Source: Actinomycetes bacterium (lineage in GTDB: Bacteria > Actinomycetota > Acidimicrobiia > Acidimicrobiales > Bog-793). From it: a stretch of 64,000 nt of DNA. The notes beneath the pieces are model-generated. The model saw only the letters and a program-made list of their open reading frames with translations, did no database searches and had not been told where the DNA came from. The stretch spans positions 1 through 64,000 of the forward strand of contig JAKBPI010000004.1 of assembly GCA_021829645.1 (NCBI GenBank), given 5' to 3'. Every line of letters begins with the position of its first letter. Within the stretch, counting starts at the first letter, position 1. Of this stretch, positions 26,787-35,702 are shown piece by piece. A program made the translations under genes and the position numbers.

Positions 26787-28232
26787 ATGAGTGATCTGAG
26801 TCTTCAAATATCTGCCTCTGCCGTAGCCGCCGATCAGGCCCAGTTGGATACGGCAGCCAATAACTTAGCTAATATTTCTACGCCCGGTTACGCACAGCAG
26901 GTCGTAAACTTGTCAGATTTCAGTCCTTCTACTGCCCAAGGTGTCGGAGAAGGCGTGCAGATAGTATCGGTCACACAGAATACCTCAACTTTGGACGAAC
27001 AGCAAAATTTGATTGCTCAAGGTCAGCTTGGTGCGGCAAACGAGAGTTCTCAAATTATGGGTTTGGTGCAAAACAGCTTTCCGGAACCCAGCTCCAATGG
27101 CTTACAGTCACAGCTCAGTACACTTTGGTCCGATTTATCTACTTTAGCTACCCAACCAAATTCACAGGCCGCTCAACAACAGGTCGTTCAGGATGCCTCC
27201 AACGTGGCCAGCACCATGAACTCAACTTATACTCAGCTCTCCTCTATATCTCAACAACTCGTTACCAATTTGGGAGGAGCGGGATCTTCAAACGGAGGAT
27301 ATGTTCAGCAGGCAAACCAATTGCTCTCCGAGATAGCAAATCTGAACGGTTCGATTATCGCTGCTCAAAACGGCGGTCAAAACGTAAACGCACTAAGTGA
27401 CCAGATGCGTTCCGACGTTACTTCACTCGGGACATTACTCGGCGTGAGAACGATCACTCAGGCAAATGGCAGTGTTACGGTCTTATCCGGAGGTATACAG
27501 TTAGTATCCGGCACTCATGCGGTAACACTCAACACAACCGGACAGCCCGCTACATCTAATTTGGCCGTGGAGACGGCTGCCGGCAACGTTTTACCGGCAG
27601 GAGGGCAAATCGGAGCTTTGCTGCAGGCGGCCAATACCACTATCCCGTCTTATCTCAGTCAATTGTCCAGTGTGGCCAATTCTCTGGCCACCAATTTGAA
27701 TACTTTACAATCGCAGGGTGTGAGCGCGTCCGGTGTTCCCGGCCCCGCCTCTGCGTCCGCAGCCCCCCCATATGCCGGAGCAACTTTACCGAGCATATTT
27801 GTCGATAATGCTTCCGCTACGACTTATACCGCCGGGACTACGGCGGCTTCCACTATAACAATCAATCCGCAATTGCTCGCCAACCCTACCCTGATAGCCA
27901 CGGCCTCAGGGACATCCACGGCTGGCGTGGCCACTATCGACCCCACTACTGCGCAAGCCATGGCGAACGTAGGGCAGTTGGCAACGGGTCCCAACTCCAT
28001 TTATCAGTCTCTTGTGGCAAACGTCGGGAACGACACCGCTCAGGCCAATAATGCCCAGTCTACCACGCAGGCAATGGCCAGCTCCACTTCAGCGCAACTG
28101 CTCAGTGTCGAAGGGGTTAGCACAAACGAGCAGACTGTCAATATGTTGAGTGCCCAACAGGCTTATCAGGCTAGTGCGGCCGTGATAAACTCCACGACGA
28201 CGGCACTAAATGCACTACTGGCGGCGGTGTAA
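26787..28232 (+). CDS. flgK: Hook-filament junction protein FlgK
   Basis: A 481-residue HAP1. The N-terminal axial motif AANNLANISTPGYAQQVV (about 23-40) and LSTLWSDLSTLATQPNSQAA are diagnostic, and the C-terminus has SVEGVSTNEQTVNMLSAQQ followed by the coiled coil. The protein contains two Arg and no Lys. FlgK links hook to filament with FlgL. It is followed after one base by flgL. Confidence 0.95.
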   Translation: MSDLSLQISASAVAADQAQLDTAANNLANISTPGYAQQVVNLSDFSPSTAQGVGEGVQIVSVTQNTSTLDEQQNLIAQGQLGAANESSQIMGLVQNSFPEPSSNGLQSQLSTLWSDLSTLATQPNSQAAQQQVVQDASNVASTMNSTYTQLSSISQQLVTNLGGAGSSNGGYVQQANQLLSEIANLNGSIIAAQNGGQNVNALSDQMRSDVTSLGTLLGVRTITQANGSVTVLSGGIQLVSGTHAVTLNTTGQPATSNLAVETAAGNVLPAGGQIGALLQAANTTIPSYLSQLSSVANSLATNLNTLQSQGVSASGVPGPASASAAPPYAGATLPSIFVDNASATTYTAGTTAASTITINPQLLANPTLIATASGTSTAGVATIDPTTAQAMANVGQLATGPNSIYQSLVANVGNDTAQANNAQSTTQAMASSTSAQLLSVEGVSTNEQTVNMLSAQQAYQASAAVINSTTTALNALLAAV

Positions 28233-28233
28233 A

Positions 28234-29136
28234 ATGCGAATAACTGATTTAACCCTCACCAACCAACTCTCCGGTAGCCTGCAAAGCCAAGAGCAGACCA
28301 TCAATAATTTGGACAATCAACTGGGTTCCGGTACATCGCTGTTGACACCTTCGTCAAACCCGATCGCTGTATCAAACGTCTTAAACTATCAAAACCAACT
28401 TTCACAAGTCAATGCACAGCAAAATAATGTCACCACCGCCCAGTCCTGGCTCGGTCTGGCTAACGGAGCGGCTTCTCAAACCGTATCTGTCATGCAGCAG
28501 ATACAGTCAACGGTGTTACAGGCACTGAACTCCGGGGTCAATAACGCTCAGACGTATAACTCCATGGCTCAACAGGTACAGGGAGCAGTCAAAGAACTCT
28601 TGGGGCTGGCGAATACCAGCTATGGGCAGACTCAAATTTTTGCCGGAACAGCCTCTGTCTCGCAGGCCTTTTCGGCCACGGGTGCTTACAATGGCAATGC
28701 TACCGCCTTTACTATAGATGTGGGTTCAGGATCTCCTGTGGCGGCATCTGTGCCGGGAGATCAGCTTTTCGGAGGCGGAACCTCGGGTATCCAAAGTATT
28801 TTTACTACCATTCAAAATATAGTTACTAATTTACAGGCCGGTCCGGGTGCCGCTTCTTATGCGGGACTGCAATCGGATATGACGGCACTCACGGCAAATT
28901 TGAATCAAGCCGGCATTGCCGCCGACAGTATAGGTGAATCACTGCAACAGGTAAATGCTGCGAGCACGGCAAACCAAAGTACTTCCACGGAGTTGCAAAC
29001 CGCAATTTCAAATCTCGGCTCAGTCAACATTCCAAGTGTTTCTACCACTCTGCAGGCAGATTTGACGTCGTATCAGGCAGCCCTGTACGCTGTGTCTAAA
29101 GCAGTTCCCGAGACGTTGGCGCAGTTTATTAATTAG
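28234..29136 (+). CDS. flgL: Hook-filament junction protein FlgL
   Basis: A 300-residue HAP3. ATG at 28234 begins MRITDLTLTNQLSGSLQSQ, the flagellin-like N-terminus. Conserved NPIAVSNVLNYQNQL follows, with GLANTSYGQTQIFAGT in the middle and a helical C-terminus. An upstream in-frame ATG at 28210 lies inside flgK and is less likely. One Arg and two Lys only. Confidence 0.93.
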   Translation: MRITDLTLTNQLSGSLQSQEQTINNLDNQLGSGTSLLTPSSNPIAVSNVLNYQNQLSQVNAQQNNVTTAQSWLGLANGAASQTVSVMQQIQSTVLQALNSGVNNAQTYNSMAQQVQGAVKELLGLANTSYGQTQIFAGTASVSQAFSATGAYNGNATAFTIDVGSGSPVAASVPGDQLFGGGTSGIQSIFTTIQNIVTNLQAGPGAASYAGLQSDMTALTANLNQAGIAADSIGESLQQVNAASTANQSTSTELQTAISNLGSVNIPSVSTTLQADLTSYQAALYAVSKAVPETLAQFIN

Positions 29137-29148
29137 TGAAGGGCATCT

Positions 29149-29646
29149 ATGACCCGGAAAGGACAGGATGTGCCACTGGCAACAGAACTCAGGGTGCTCC
29201 CGGCAGTTGACATCGATTTTCCTATAGGTATTCCGGGGCTTCGCGGCGTGAGAAAGTTTCGCCTCGAACCTCTTGGTTCTGAAGTAAGAGAAGACGCCAT
29301 CAATCCCTTCGGTAAATTGATAGCACTGGAACCGGTACTTCTTTCTGACGGGTCTTATGCCGAAGCCCTGAGACTTATCGTGGCCGCTCCGGGTTTATTA
29401 TGGCCGGAGTATAAAGTTGAAGTAAGTGACGATACTTTGGAGTTATTGGAAATAGAAAGCGCCGAAGAAACCGCTGCCCTGGTTGTGGTAACGCTCAAAG
29501 AGACATTGGCAGAGTCCACGGCCAATCTTTTTGCCCCTATCGTATTGAACACCAAAAAATACATTGGAGCACAGATTTTACCTCAGAAGCATACCGAAGA
29601 GTTAATTGCAACCATTCATACGCCATTACCACAATTTATAAGGTAA
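29149..29646 (+). CDS. fliW: Flagellar assembly factor FliW
   Basis: A 165-residue FliW. Patterns FPIGIPGLRGVRKFRLEPL and LLWPEYKVEVSDDTLELL with the C-terminal NLFAPIVLNTKKYIGAQ match the family. In Bacillus FliW is bound by flagellin and, when free, by CsrA. It is 13 bp upstream of csrA, the usual pairing. Confidence 0.93.
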   Translation: MTRKGQDVPLATELRVLPAVDIDFPIGIPGLRGVRKFRLEPLGSEVREDAINPFGKLIALEPVLLSDGSYAEALRLIVAAPGLLWPEYKVEVSDDTLELLEIESAEETAALVVVTLKETLAESTANLFAPIVLNTKKYIGAQILPQKHTEELIATIHTPLPQFIR

Positions 29647-29659
29647 TATCAATAACATA

Positions 29660-29941
29660 ATGCTAACACTCACACGAGCAGTCGGAGAAAAGATATTAAT
29701 AGGTGACGACATAGTTATTGAAGTGCGTGCCGTGGTGGATTCCACTCATGTAAGAATAGCCGTGGAAGCTCCGCGCCAAATTCCCGTTCATCGTGCCGAG
29801 CACTTTGCTGCCGTATCGCAGGCCAACAGAGAGGCTGCTGCCACACTTACAGTCGGCGACGAAAGTTTACTGCAGGAAATAAGACGTGAGCCGGCTACAA
29901 CAACTGTTGAAGGCGAATCAAAAGAGCCTATAGGGAAGTAA
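29660..29941 (+). CDS. csrA: RNA-binding carbon-storage/flagellin translation regulator CsrA
   Basis: A 93-residue CsrA: MLTLTRAVGEKILIGDDIVI at the N-terminus and VRIAVEAPRQIPVHRAE at 33-50 form the RNA-binding edge. The C-terminal 40 residues are an extension beyond the 60-75-residue norm. Homologs bind GGA motifs in mRNA leaders and repress flagellin translation unless bound by FliW. GGA motifs lie in the leader of flagellin in this window. Confidence 0.95.
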   Translation: MLTLTRAVGEKILIGDDIVIEVRAVVDSTHVRIAVEAPRQIPVHRAEHFAAVSQANREAAATLTVGDESLLQEIRREPATTTVEGESKEPIGK

Positions 29942-29976
29942 AGCCGTAGCCGGCAATCTACATTCTTATTTTTTAG

Positions 29977-30013
29977 TACTTGAATTTTTATTTAATATAT
30001 GCAAGTATTTTTT
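29977..30013 (+). terminator. Possible intrinsic terminator after csrA
   Basis: TACTTG (29977) pairs with CAAGTA (30002-30007), followed by six T (30008-30013). The 19-base loop makes it weak. It would end the flgK-csrA transcript before the glycosyltransferase gene, which starts at 30042. Confidence 0.35.
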
Positions 30014-30041
30014 CTAAAAGTGCATTTGGAAAGAAGGCAAG

Positions 30042-31556
30042 ATGACAGATAGCAATTCAAAATCCTCCCCCCTTACCACTCAATATAAGTTTTCTATAGT
30101 CACTGCCGATTCTCCGGCCAACGATATTTTGGCCAGTCCCTATTTTTCTCATCTGGCCAATTTGTTTTACTACGGGTTACGTGATCTCGGCTATGATGTG
30201 CAATTTAGTTCTTCGCCTTTTGGGATTGACCGTATGCCCATTATTTTTGGCGCCCATTTGATTTCTGAACTTGCGGCCATACCGGATAATGCGGTTATTT
30301 TCAACAGCGAACAGCACGGTTCTCCTTGGTTTGGTGAAAACTATATAGAATTACTCAAAAAGCACTTTGTGATTGACTATTCACTGCAAAACATAGACCG
30401 TCTGGCAGAACTGGGTATAGAGGCGCACCATGTTCGTCTGGGGTATGTGAAAGAAGAAGATCGTGCCTTGGGGTCATCAACTGAAGTGCAAAAAGATATC
30501 GACGTTCTTTTTTACGGTTCTCTGAATCAGAGGCGCACCATGCTGCTGGAGTTATTAGCCGTAGAGGATATAACAGTCCATGTTGCTCAAAATATCTTTG
30601 GCGATGATTTGGATGCTCTGATTCAAAGAGCAAAAATTGTTCTTAACGTTCACTATTATGAAACAAAACTTTTTGAAATTGTAAGACTCAATTACCTCCT
30701 TTCGAACGGCGTGTGCGTTATATCAGAAACAGGTCACGACCCGTTAGAAAAAGATTACGAAGAAGCCGTTATATTTTCTGATTACGAGGATTTGGCAGAG
30801 ACGGTTATGGCTGCGTTAGCCGATCAAGAAAAACTACAGGCCCAAAGAGATGCCGCTAACTCGTTTATGCGCACCCGCCCCCAAGACCGACTTCTGACAA
30901 GTGATTTTGTTCCTTATGTTGAGGACATAGGGTTATCCAAGATGACAGAGCACTTCCCCACTGTTATCAACATTGGAAGCGGTAAAGACTTTAATAAATT
31001 TTATTTGAACTTAGATATTTTGGAAGAAACATATCCTGACATTGTTTATGATATTACACAGCCATTTGTTGATAAAAATTTATCTTTTTCAACAACGCGT
31101 TTTGGTGTAATACACTTACATGAAAACAGTATCGATACTATCGTTGCCAACGATGTTTTAGAACATTTGCCCGATCTGATCAGCGCCATGACGACCTGTC
31201 TTCATCTTCTCAAGTATGGGGGTAAGATGAAAATCAAGGTTCCCTATGACCTCTCTTATGGTGCCTGGCAGGATCCTACACACGTGAGAGCTTTTAACGA
31301 AGAGAGTTGGCGCTACTTTACTGATTGGTGTTGGTATATAGGATGGTTTGAGGACACATTTAGACTCGCCAGTCTACTCCTTGACCTGCATCCGATAGGT
31401 GTGGAGATGCAGAATTCGGGTATCGACTTGGCGGTTATCGCCAGGACTCCAAGGGCGGTTAACTCCATGGTGGTGGAATTGGAAAAAATACGTTTGGACG
31501 AAGATACACAGAAGAGACTGCGTGATTTTAAACAGCACCGTTCGTTTACGCCTTGA
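30042..31556 (+). CDS. Two-domain glycosyltransferase-methyltransferase
   Basis: A 504-residue protein. The N-terminal half (about 1-290) resembles a GT-B glycosyltransferase: it has DVLFYGSLNQRR (about 150-160), KIVLNVHYYETKLFEIVR (about 203-220) and a downstream LLSNGVCVISETG. The C-terminal half (about 305-480) is a class I SAM methyltransferase lookalike: INIGSGKDFNK, VANDVLEHLPDL and LLKYGGKMKIKVP. It probably adds and methylates a sugar. Its place at the end of the flagellar run, opposite the fliD-flagellin operon, suggests flagellin modification; that is inference. It converges on the FliT-position gene with a 16-bp gap. Confidence 0.72.
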   Translation: MTDSNSKSSPLTTQYKFSIVTADSPANDILASPYFSHLANLFYYGLRDLGYDVQFSSSPFGIDRMPIIFGAHLISELAAIPDNAVIFNSEQHGSPWFGENYIELLKKHFVIDYSLQNIDRLAELGIEAHHVRLGYVKEEDRALGSSTEVQKDIDVLFYGSLNQRRTMLLELLAVEDITVHVAQNIFGDDLDALIQRAKIVLNVHYYETKLFEIVRLNYLLSNGVCVISETGHDPLEKDYEEAVIFSDYEDLAETVMAALADQEKLQAQRDAANSFMRTRPQDRLLTSDFVPYVEDIGLSKMTEHFPTVINIGSGKDFNKFYLNLDILEETYPDIVYDITQPFVDKNLSFSTTRFGVIHLHENSIDTIVANDVLEHLPDLISAMTTCLHLLKYGGKMKIKVPYDLSYGAWQDPTHVRAFNEESWRYFTDWCWYIGWFEDTFRLASLLLDLHPIGVEMQNSGIDLAVIARTPRAVNSMVVELEKIRLDEDTQKRLRDFKQHRSFTP

Positions 31557-31572
31557 TTTGCCATTCGGATAA

Positions 31573-31866
31573 TCAAATAACGGTTGTAATAATTTTTCCT
31601 TTTGCAACAGGCAACCTGCTTTCCAGCAGGTAAATATTATTGAGCATCTCTTGTATTTCTTTCGTGCGCTTTTCGCCGAATGCGATAAGTTCTTGCATTC
31701 TTGCTTCGCACTCAAGTATCTTTGACATATATTCTTCGGGAATAGGGGTACCGGGTCTTGCTATAAACTCTCTTGGTGTTGACAGAATCGTTTTACGCCG
31801 TAAAGCCAGATCGGCATGATCCAAGTAGCGCTCCAGAGCACTGAGGTATTCAGACCAAGTTGTCAT
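31573..31866 (-). CDS. FliT-position coiled-coil protein
   Basis: A 97-residue protein starting at ATG 31866 (MTTWSEYLSALERYLDHADL), overlapping fliS by 17 bp. A longer frame starts at 31899. It is largely helical: ALERYLDHADLALRRKTI, then a Glu/Lys-rich helix (ECEARMQELIAFGEKRTKEI). Position and helical nature suggest the FliD chaperone FliT, but a real FliT signature was not seen. Confidence 0.5.
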   Translation of the reverse strand: MTTWSEYLSALERYLDHADLALRRKTILSTPREFIARPGTPIPEEYMSKILECEARMQELIAFGEKRTKEIQEMLNNIYLLESRLPVAKGKIITTVI

Positions 31867-32266
31867 TGAGGTAGGTTTCTTTTGCCTGTTCACGGGCAAC
31901 TGCTTCTGTCCAGGCGTCTTTCAATGGGAGAATGATATCTTCACAGACATTCAAGTAAGAGGTATTTTTTTCTAAGTTAGCTTTAGTAAGCAAGTCGATC
32001 AGCGTGTTGTAAAGTCTCCATAGGTCTTGGCCTCCGTCAAAGTTCTCTTTTTGTAAGCTTGACCTAAGTACGATGACAATTTTTTGCGCGTTCTGTAGAC
32101 AGTTATGTGATTTCTCAATATCATTATTGTCAATATACACCTTTGCCAATTCTACGTCCAAGGCCAGCTTTTCATATAAAGCCAGCAGCAAAGTAGTTTG
32201 AGAGACAATCGTTTCCGTCCTTGTCTTGGCGTATGCTTGTGCCACTTCATTTTCTGTCATGCTCAT
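31850..32266 (-). CDS. fliS: Flagellin export chaperone FliS
   Basis: A 138-residue FliS. AYAKTRTETIVSQTTLLLAL (about 11-30), LYEKLALDVELAK, then the DLWRLYNTLIDLLTKANLEK block match the family. FliS binds the disordered C-terminus of flagellin before export. It lies 4 bp after fliD in the minus-strand late operon. Confidence 0.93.
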   Translation of the reverse strand: MSMTENEVAQAYAKTRTETIVSQTTLLLALYEKLALDVELAKVYIDNNDIEKSHNCLQNAQKIVIVLRSSLQKENFDGGQDLWRLYNTLIDLLTKANLEKNTSYLNVCEDIILPLKDAWTEAVAREQAKETYLNDNLV

Positions 32267-32270
32267 AAAA

Positions 32271-34805
32271 TTATCCTCCTGTTGTGCTACTTGTGGCGCC
32301 TGTCAGTGAACCTATCGATGAAGAACTACCGCTGAGAGAACTCAGGTAAGACTGTTCGCTTTTTAGTTGGGCAAGTGTGGTTTCCATGGCGGTAAACTCA
32401 GAAGTAAGTTGCTGTTGTTCTTGTACAATGAGTTTTTTCTGTAAGGTTATTTGGCTACCGATCTGAGTCGAGCTATTTTGTAATGACTGTATTTTGCTCG
32501 GTATTTCACCGTTTGTCGTGTTGAGGGTTGTTTCAACCAAGTTTGCTAAAGAACCGGAAAGACCAGGAGTGTAATTAAATGTTCCAAGTGAGGTAGAAGA
32601 CGTGATACCGGGTGTTGTTACCTGCAGGGAAAGTCCGGCTAAGCTCGGGTCGCTACTGGGTGCCGTCAGAATTTGTCCGCTTCCTGTCGCCGCGACCCCG
32701 TTGATAGTTCCTGCCACGTTAGTTCCTGTAAATGAGCTACCTACTATGCCCAGTACGTCCGTCGAAGAAGATGTTACTGAAAAAGTATTAGACGAACCAT
32801 AATTGTTTGACGTTACCTGCAGGACATAGGAGGATCCCGACGATACAACTTGGGCTGAGAGTGCCATGTTACCTTGGGCAAATGCGGTATTTAAGCCGTT
32901 GGCAATTTCTGATAACGTTTCTCCGGAGCTAACTCCGTAAGTGACAGACTGCGATCCTGAGGTGATCGTGTAATTGTCGGATGAGGATACAGCAGAGGTT
33001 GGAGAGGAAAATGTTACACTGCCGTTATCTGTCGCCTGCGAGGCAGATTGTGAGACGGTAACGTTATAACTGCCGGCCTGAGTGGAATTGGATGCATATA
33101 CTAAACTGACATCACTAGGTGTAGCACCAGAATAAGTGGGACTAAAAGTACCGCCTTCTGTAAACATAGCAGCTACACCCGTGGGATTATTTTGAAAATC
33201 TGTGGCAAAAGTGGCGGCATTAAAATTGATTTGCTGGGTCTTTCCGTCAATGGAAAGACCGGCGGCACTGCCTACTGTGGAAGTGTCAGGAACCGAGGAA
33301 GATCCTATGGCCTGTCCCACCATAGCCAGAATCTGTTGACTCAAATTCTGTAGCTGTACGTCTCCGTTAAGAGGACCTGCCGTATTGGTTTGCTGATTAT
33401 AGGCAGTATCCGTACTTATCGTCTGCAATACAGTATTGGCGGCGTTTACAAAACTTTGTACTTGCTTTGAGACTTGGGTAGCATTTGGGCTTACCGAAAT
33501 GGTTACCGGAGACGAAGAGGTCTGGTTTAAACTTATAGTTACCCCGGCTAAAAGAGTGGTTACATTATTAGAGGCCGACTCTACGGTATACCCACCTGTG
33601 CCGCCGAGGGAGATTATGGCATTCTGTCCTGCTGTCACAGTCTGTAGCGTGCCAAGCCCTGAAGAAGAAAACGCTGTTGGGCTGACGGAGATATCGTTTG
33701 CAGCTCCCGAGGAATTGGATGTAAGAGAGAGAGCGTATGCATTGGCTCCTACCTGTAATGCCTGAGCGGAAACCCCGATACCGGCGCTGTTGATAGCAGA
33801 GACTACGCTTGCCAGGGATCCGTTTCCCGTCGAGATATTTTGTGCCGTGATGCTGCCTACGCTAAGACCGGAGGTAGAAAGCGTGGCACTTACGGTTCCA
33901 CCGGTTCCGGAAGTCAGGGTTACCGAGGTGGGAGAAGTCGCCGATATATCGGTAATAGTATTACTGGTGCCGTCCACATTGATGATACCGTTTACGCCGC
34001 TGACGGCAGATGACATTGTCGAAAGACCAAGAGCGGTATTTGCCGAACCGCTTCCTACCTGTAAGGTAGCCGCAGAGCCTTGTTCTGCTGTACTCAGGAC
34101 GAGTTGTCCGGAAGAGTTTACGGAAGCATTTAGAAGTCCTCCGGAAGAAGAAGCTACAGCGGAGGCGAGTTGCTGGGATGTGTAAGTTCCGCTCGCAATG
34201 GTAAAAGTATAGGCCGTTCCGTCTATCGTTACGGCCAACTGATTATTGGAAGAGCTGATAGTGGTGGAGGAAGGAAGAGGCGATGCAGAAGTAACGCTCG
34301 CCCCCGCGGAAGCTTGAGTGACTGAGATGGTATGCTGTCCTACGGTGAGTCCAGAACCTGACATGGAAGAAATTCCTATCCCGGATCCTCCTGAGGCCAG
34401 TAACAGATCTCCCGATGTTACGACATCTCCTGTAGAAGCTACAGTGCCGCTTGACATCATCGAATCGGTAGTAGCCAATTGATTGACAGAAAAAGTCACC
34501 GAACCCGTAGAAGCGCCGTTTCCTACCGTAGCCGAAGCTACCTGGGTGTTAGACGATGAGGCCGCCACGGAACCGGTAAAAGCTGCCCCAGATGTGAGCG
34601 CATTGGCAGCGGTCTGTAAAGCCTGTAACTGTGACTGAATGGTTTGGTAGTCGCTTACCTGAGAGTTTATAGTGGACTGTTGGTTTTGCAGATCCACAAG
34701 CGGTTGTTCTGCAACCTGTAAGTAGGCGCTGATAATCTGTTGCGTATTTAGTCCAGACATGATACCGGTAAAAGAGACCGGGGGTGTAGAGCCCATGCTT
34801 GTCAT
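32271..34805 (-). CDS. fliD: Oversized filament cap protein FliD
   Basis: An 844-residue cap, about twice the common 400-500. The N-terminus (GIMSGLNTQQIISAYLQVAE, about 15-34) and the C-terminal coiled coil (LVETTLNTTNGEIPSKIQSL) are FliD. The centre (about 150-700) is Ser/Thr/Gly-rich with repeated beta segments, including at least two flagellin hook IN-like stretches. It has six Lys and no Arg. The start at 34805 is set by GGAGGAATC directly before ATG; an in-frame upstream ATG at 34844 lies in the intergenic hairpin region. Confidence 0.93.
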   Translation of the reverse strand: MTSMGSTPPVSFTGIMSGLNTQQIISAYLQVAEQPLVDLQNQQSTINSQVSDYQTIQSQLQALQTAANALTSGAAFTGSVAASSSNTQVASATVGNGASTGSVTFSVNQLATTDSMMSSGTVASTGDVVTSGDLLLASGGSGIGISSMSGSGLTVGQHTISVTQASAGASVTSASPLPSSTTISSSNNQLAVTIDGTAYTFTIASGTYTSQQLASAVASSSGGLLNASVNSSGQLVLSTAEQGSAATLQVGSGSANTALGLSTMSSAVSGVNGIINVDGTSNTITDISATSPTSVTLTSGTGGTVSATLSTSGLSVGSITAQNISTGNGSLASVVSAINSAGIGVSAQALQVGANAYALSLTSNSSGAANDISVSPTAFSSSGLGTLQTVTAGQNAIISLGGTGGYTVESASNNVTTLLAGVTISLNQTSSSPVTISVSPNATQVSKQVQSFVNAANTVLQTISTDTAYNQQTNTAGPLNGDVQLQNLSQQILAMVGQAIGSSSVPDTSTVGSAAGLSIDGKTQQINFNAATFATDFQNNPTGVAAMFTEGGTFSPTYSGATPSDVSLVYASNSTQAGSYNVTVSQSASQATDNGSVTFSSPTSAVSSSDNYTITSGSQSVTYGVSSGETLSEIANGLNTAFAQGNMALSAQVVSSGSSYVLQVTSNNYGSSNTFSVTSSSTDVLGIVGSSFTGTNVAGTINGVAATGSGQILTAPSSDPSLAGLSLQVTTPGITSSTSLGTFNYTPGLSGSLANLVETTLNTTNGEIPSKIQSLQNSSTQIGSQITLQKKLIVQEQQQLTSEFTAMETTLAQLKSEQSYLSSLSGSSSSIGSLTGATSSTTGG

Positions 34806-34826
34806 GATTCCTCCTTCATTATGGAT

Positions 34827-34854
34827 ATAAGAGCCGGTTTGCACCGGCTCTTAT
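34827..34854 (-). promoter_or_regulatory. 12-bp perfect hairpin between flagellin and fliD
   Basis: On the minus strand ATAAGAGCCGGT pairs perfectly with ACCGGCTCTTAT around a GCAA loop, a GNRA-type tetraloop. It lies between the flagellin stop (34878) and the fliD ribosome-binding site. There is no T-run after it on the minus strand, so it is a better candidate for a partial read-through block or an mRNA-stabilising 3' end for flagellin than for a full terminator. Confidence 0.75.
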
Positions 34855-34877
34855 GCCAATTTTTGATCTCCCGGTGA

Positions 34878-35702
34878 CTAGATAAGTTTTAGAGCAAGTT
34901 GGGGAATCTGCTGTGCCTGTGACAAGACCGTTACACCTGATTGCTCCAAGATCTGCAATGAAGTGAATTGACTCGTCGCACTGGCCACATTGACGTCTAC
35001 CAAGTTAGCATTTGCTGCAGTCAGGTTCTGTTGAGCAACCGTTACGTTGGCCGACAGTGCCTGTATCTGGTTTTGTGAAGAACCTATTGAAGCAGCGGCG
35101 GAAGCCAAAGCTGCAATAGCTGACTGGACTGCACTCATTGCCGCCTGTGCCGATGATACGGAAGTAAGCGAAAGGGTTGTTACGGCAAGTGAGGCGGCGG
35201 TTGTGGTAGTCAGAGACACTGCAACTTGGTTGCTGGAGGTGTCCTGTGGCCCTACTTGGAAAGTAAGGACTGCGTTGCTTCCGTTTAGTAGGCTGACACC
35301 TGCAAACGTCGTGGATTGTGCGATTTGGTTCAACTGATTAATCAAAGCCTGGAATTGGTTGTTGTCAGCATTGGCTGCGGTGCTGTTTGCTGCTGTGGTG
35401 GTATTGGCGGCCTGAGTGGCAATAGAGTTGGCCTGCTGCAAAATGGCTTCCTGCTGATTCATGGCACCCTGTGCGGTCTGCAAAACAGAGACTGCCGTTT
35501 GAGAGTTGCTGATAGCAGCTCCGTAACCATTGATTTCTGATTGCAGAGATTGCGAAATGGCATAACCCGCAGGGTTGTCTGCAGCTGTTTGGATCTGCAA
35601 TCCGGAACTCAATTGGCCTACGATGGTTTGCAGTTGAGCATCCGTAGCGTTCAGGTTGTTCTGTGCTCCCAGTGCTGAAAGGTTTGTATTGATAAATAGC
35701 AT
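34878..35702 (-). CDS. fliC: Flagellin
   Basis: A 274-residue flagellin made only of the conserved D0/D1 helices with little D2/D3. N-terminus: LFINTNLSALGAQNNL and GQLSSGLQIQTAADNPAGYA; C-terminus: FTSLQILEQSGVTVLSQAQ. It has no Arg and a single Lys (in LALKLI at the C-terminal end); many positions normally Arg/Lys are Gln or Ala. The sequence is very rich in Ser, Thr, Asn and Gln. Start ATG at 35702 follows AAGGAGGACAAGAA. Only this flagellin gene was found in the window. Confidence 0.95.
   Translation of the reverse strand: MLFINTNLSALGAQNNLNATDAQLQTIVGQLSSGLQIQTAADNPAGYAISQSLQSEINGYGAAISNSQTAVSVLQTAQGAMNQQEAILQQANSIATQAANTTTAANSTAANADNNQFQALINQLNQIAQSTTFAGVSLLNGSNAVLTFQVGPQDTSSNQVAVSLTTTTAASLAVTTLSLTSVSSAQAAMSAVQSAIAALASAAASIGSSQNQIQALSANVTVAQQNLTAANANLVDVNVASATSQFTSLQILEQSGVTVLSQAQQIPQLALKLI

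Noticed and set aside
34827-34854. Intrinsic terminator after flagellin
   Set aside because: No T-run follows the stem on the minus strand; listed as a regulatory hairpin.
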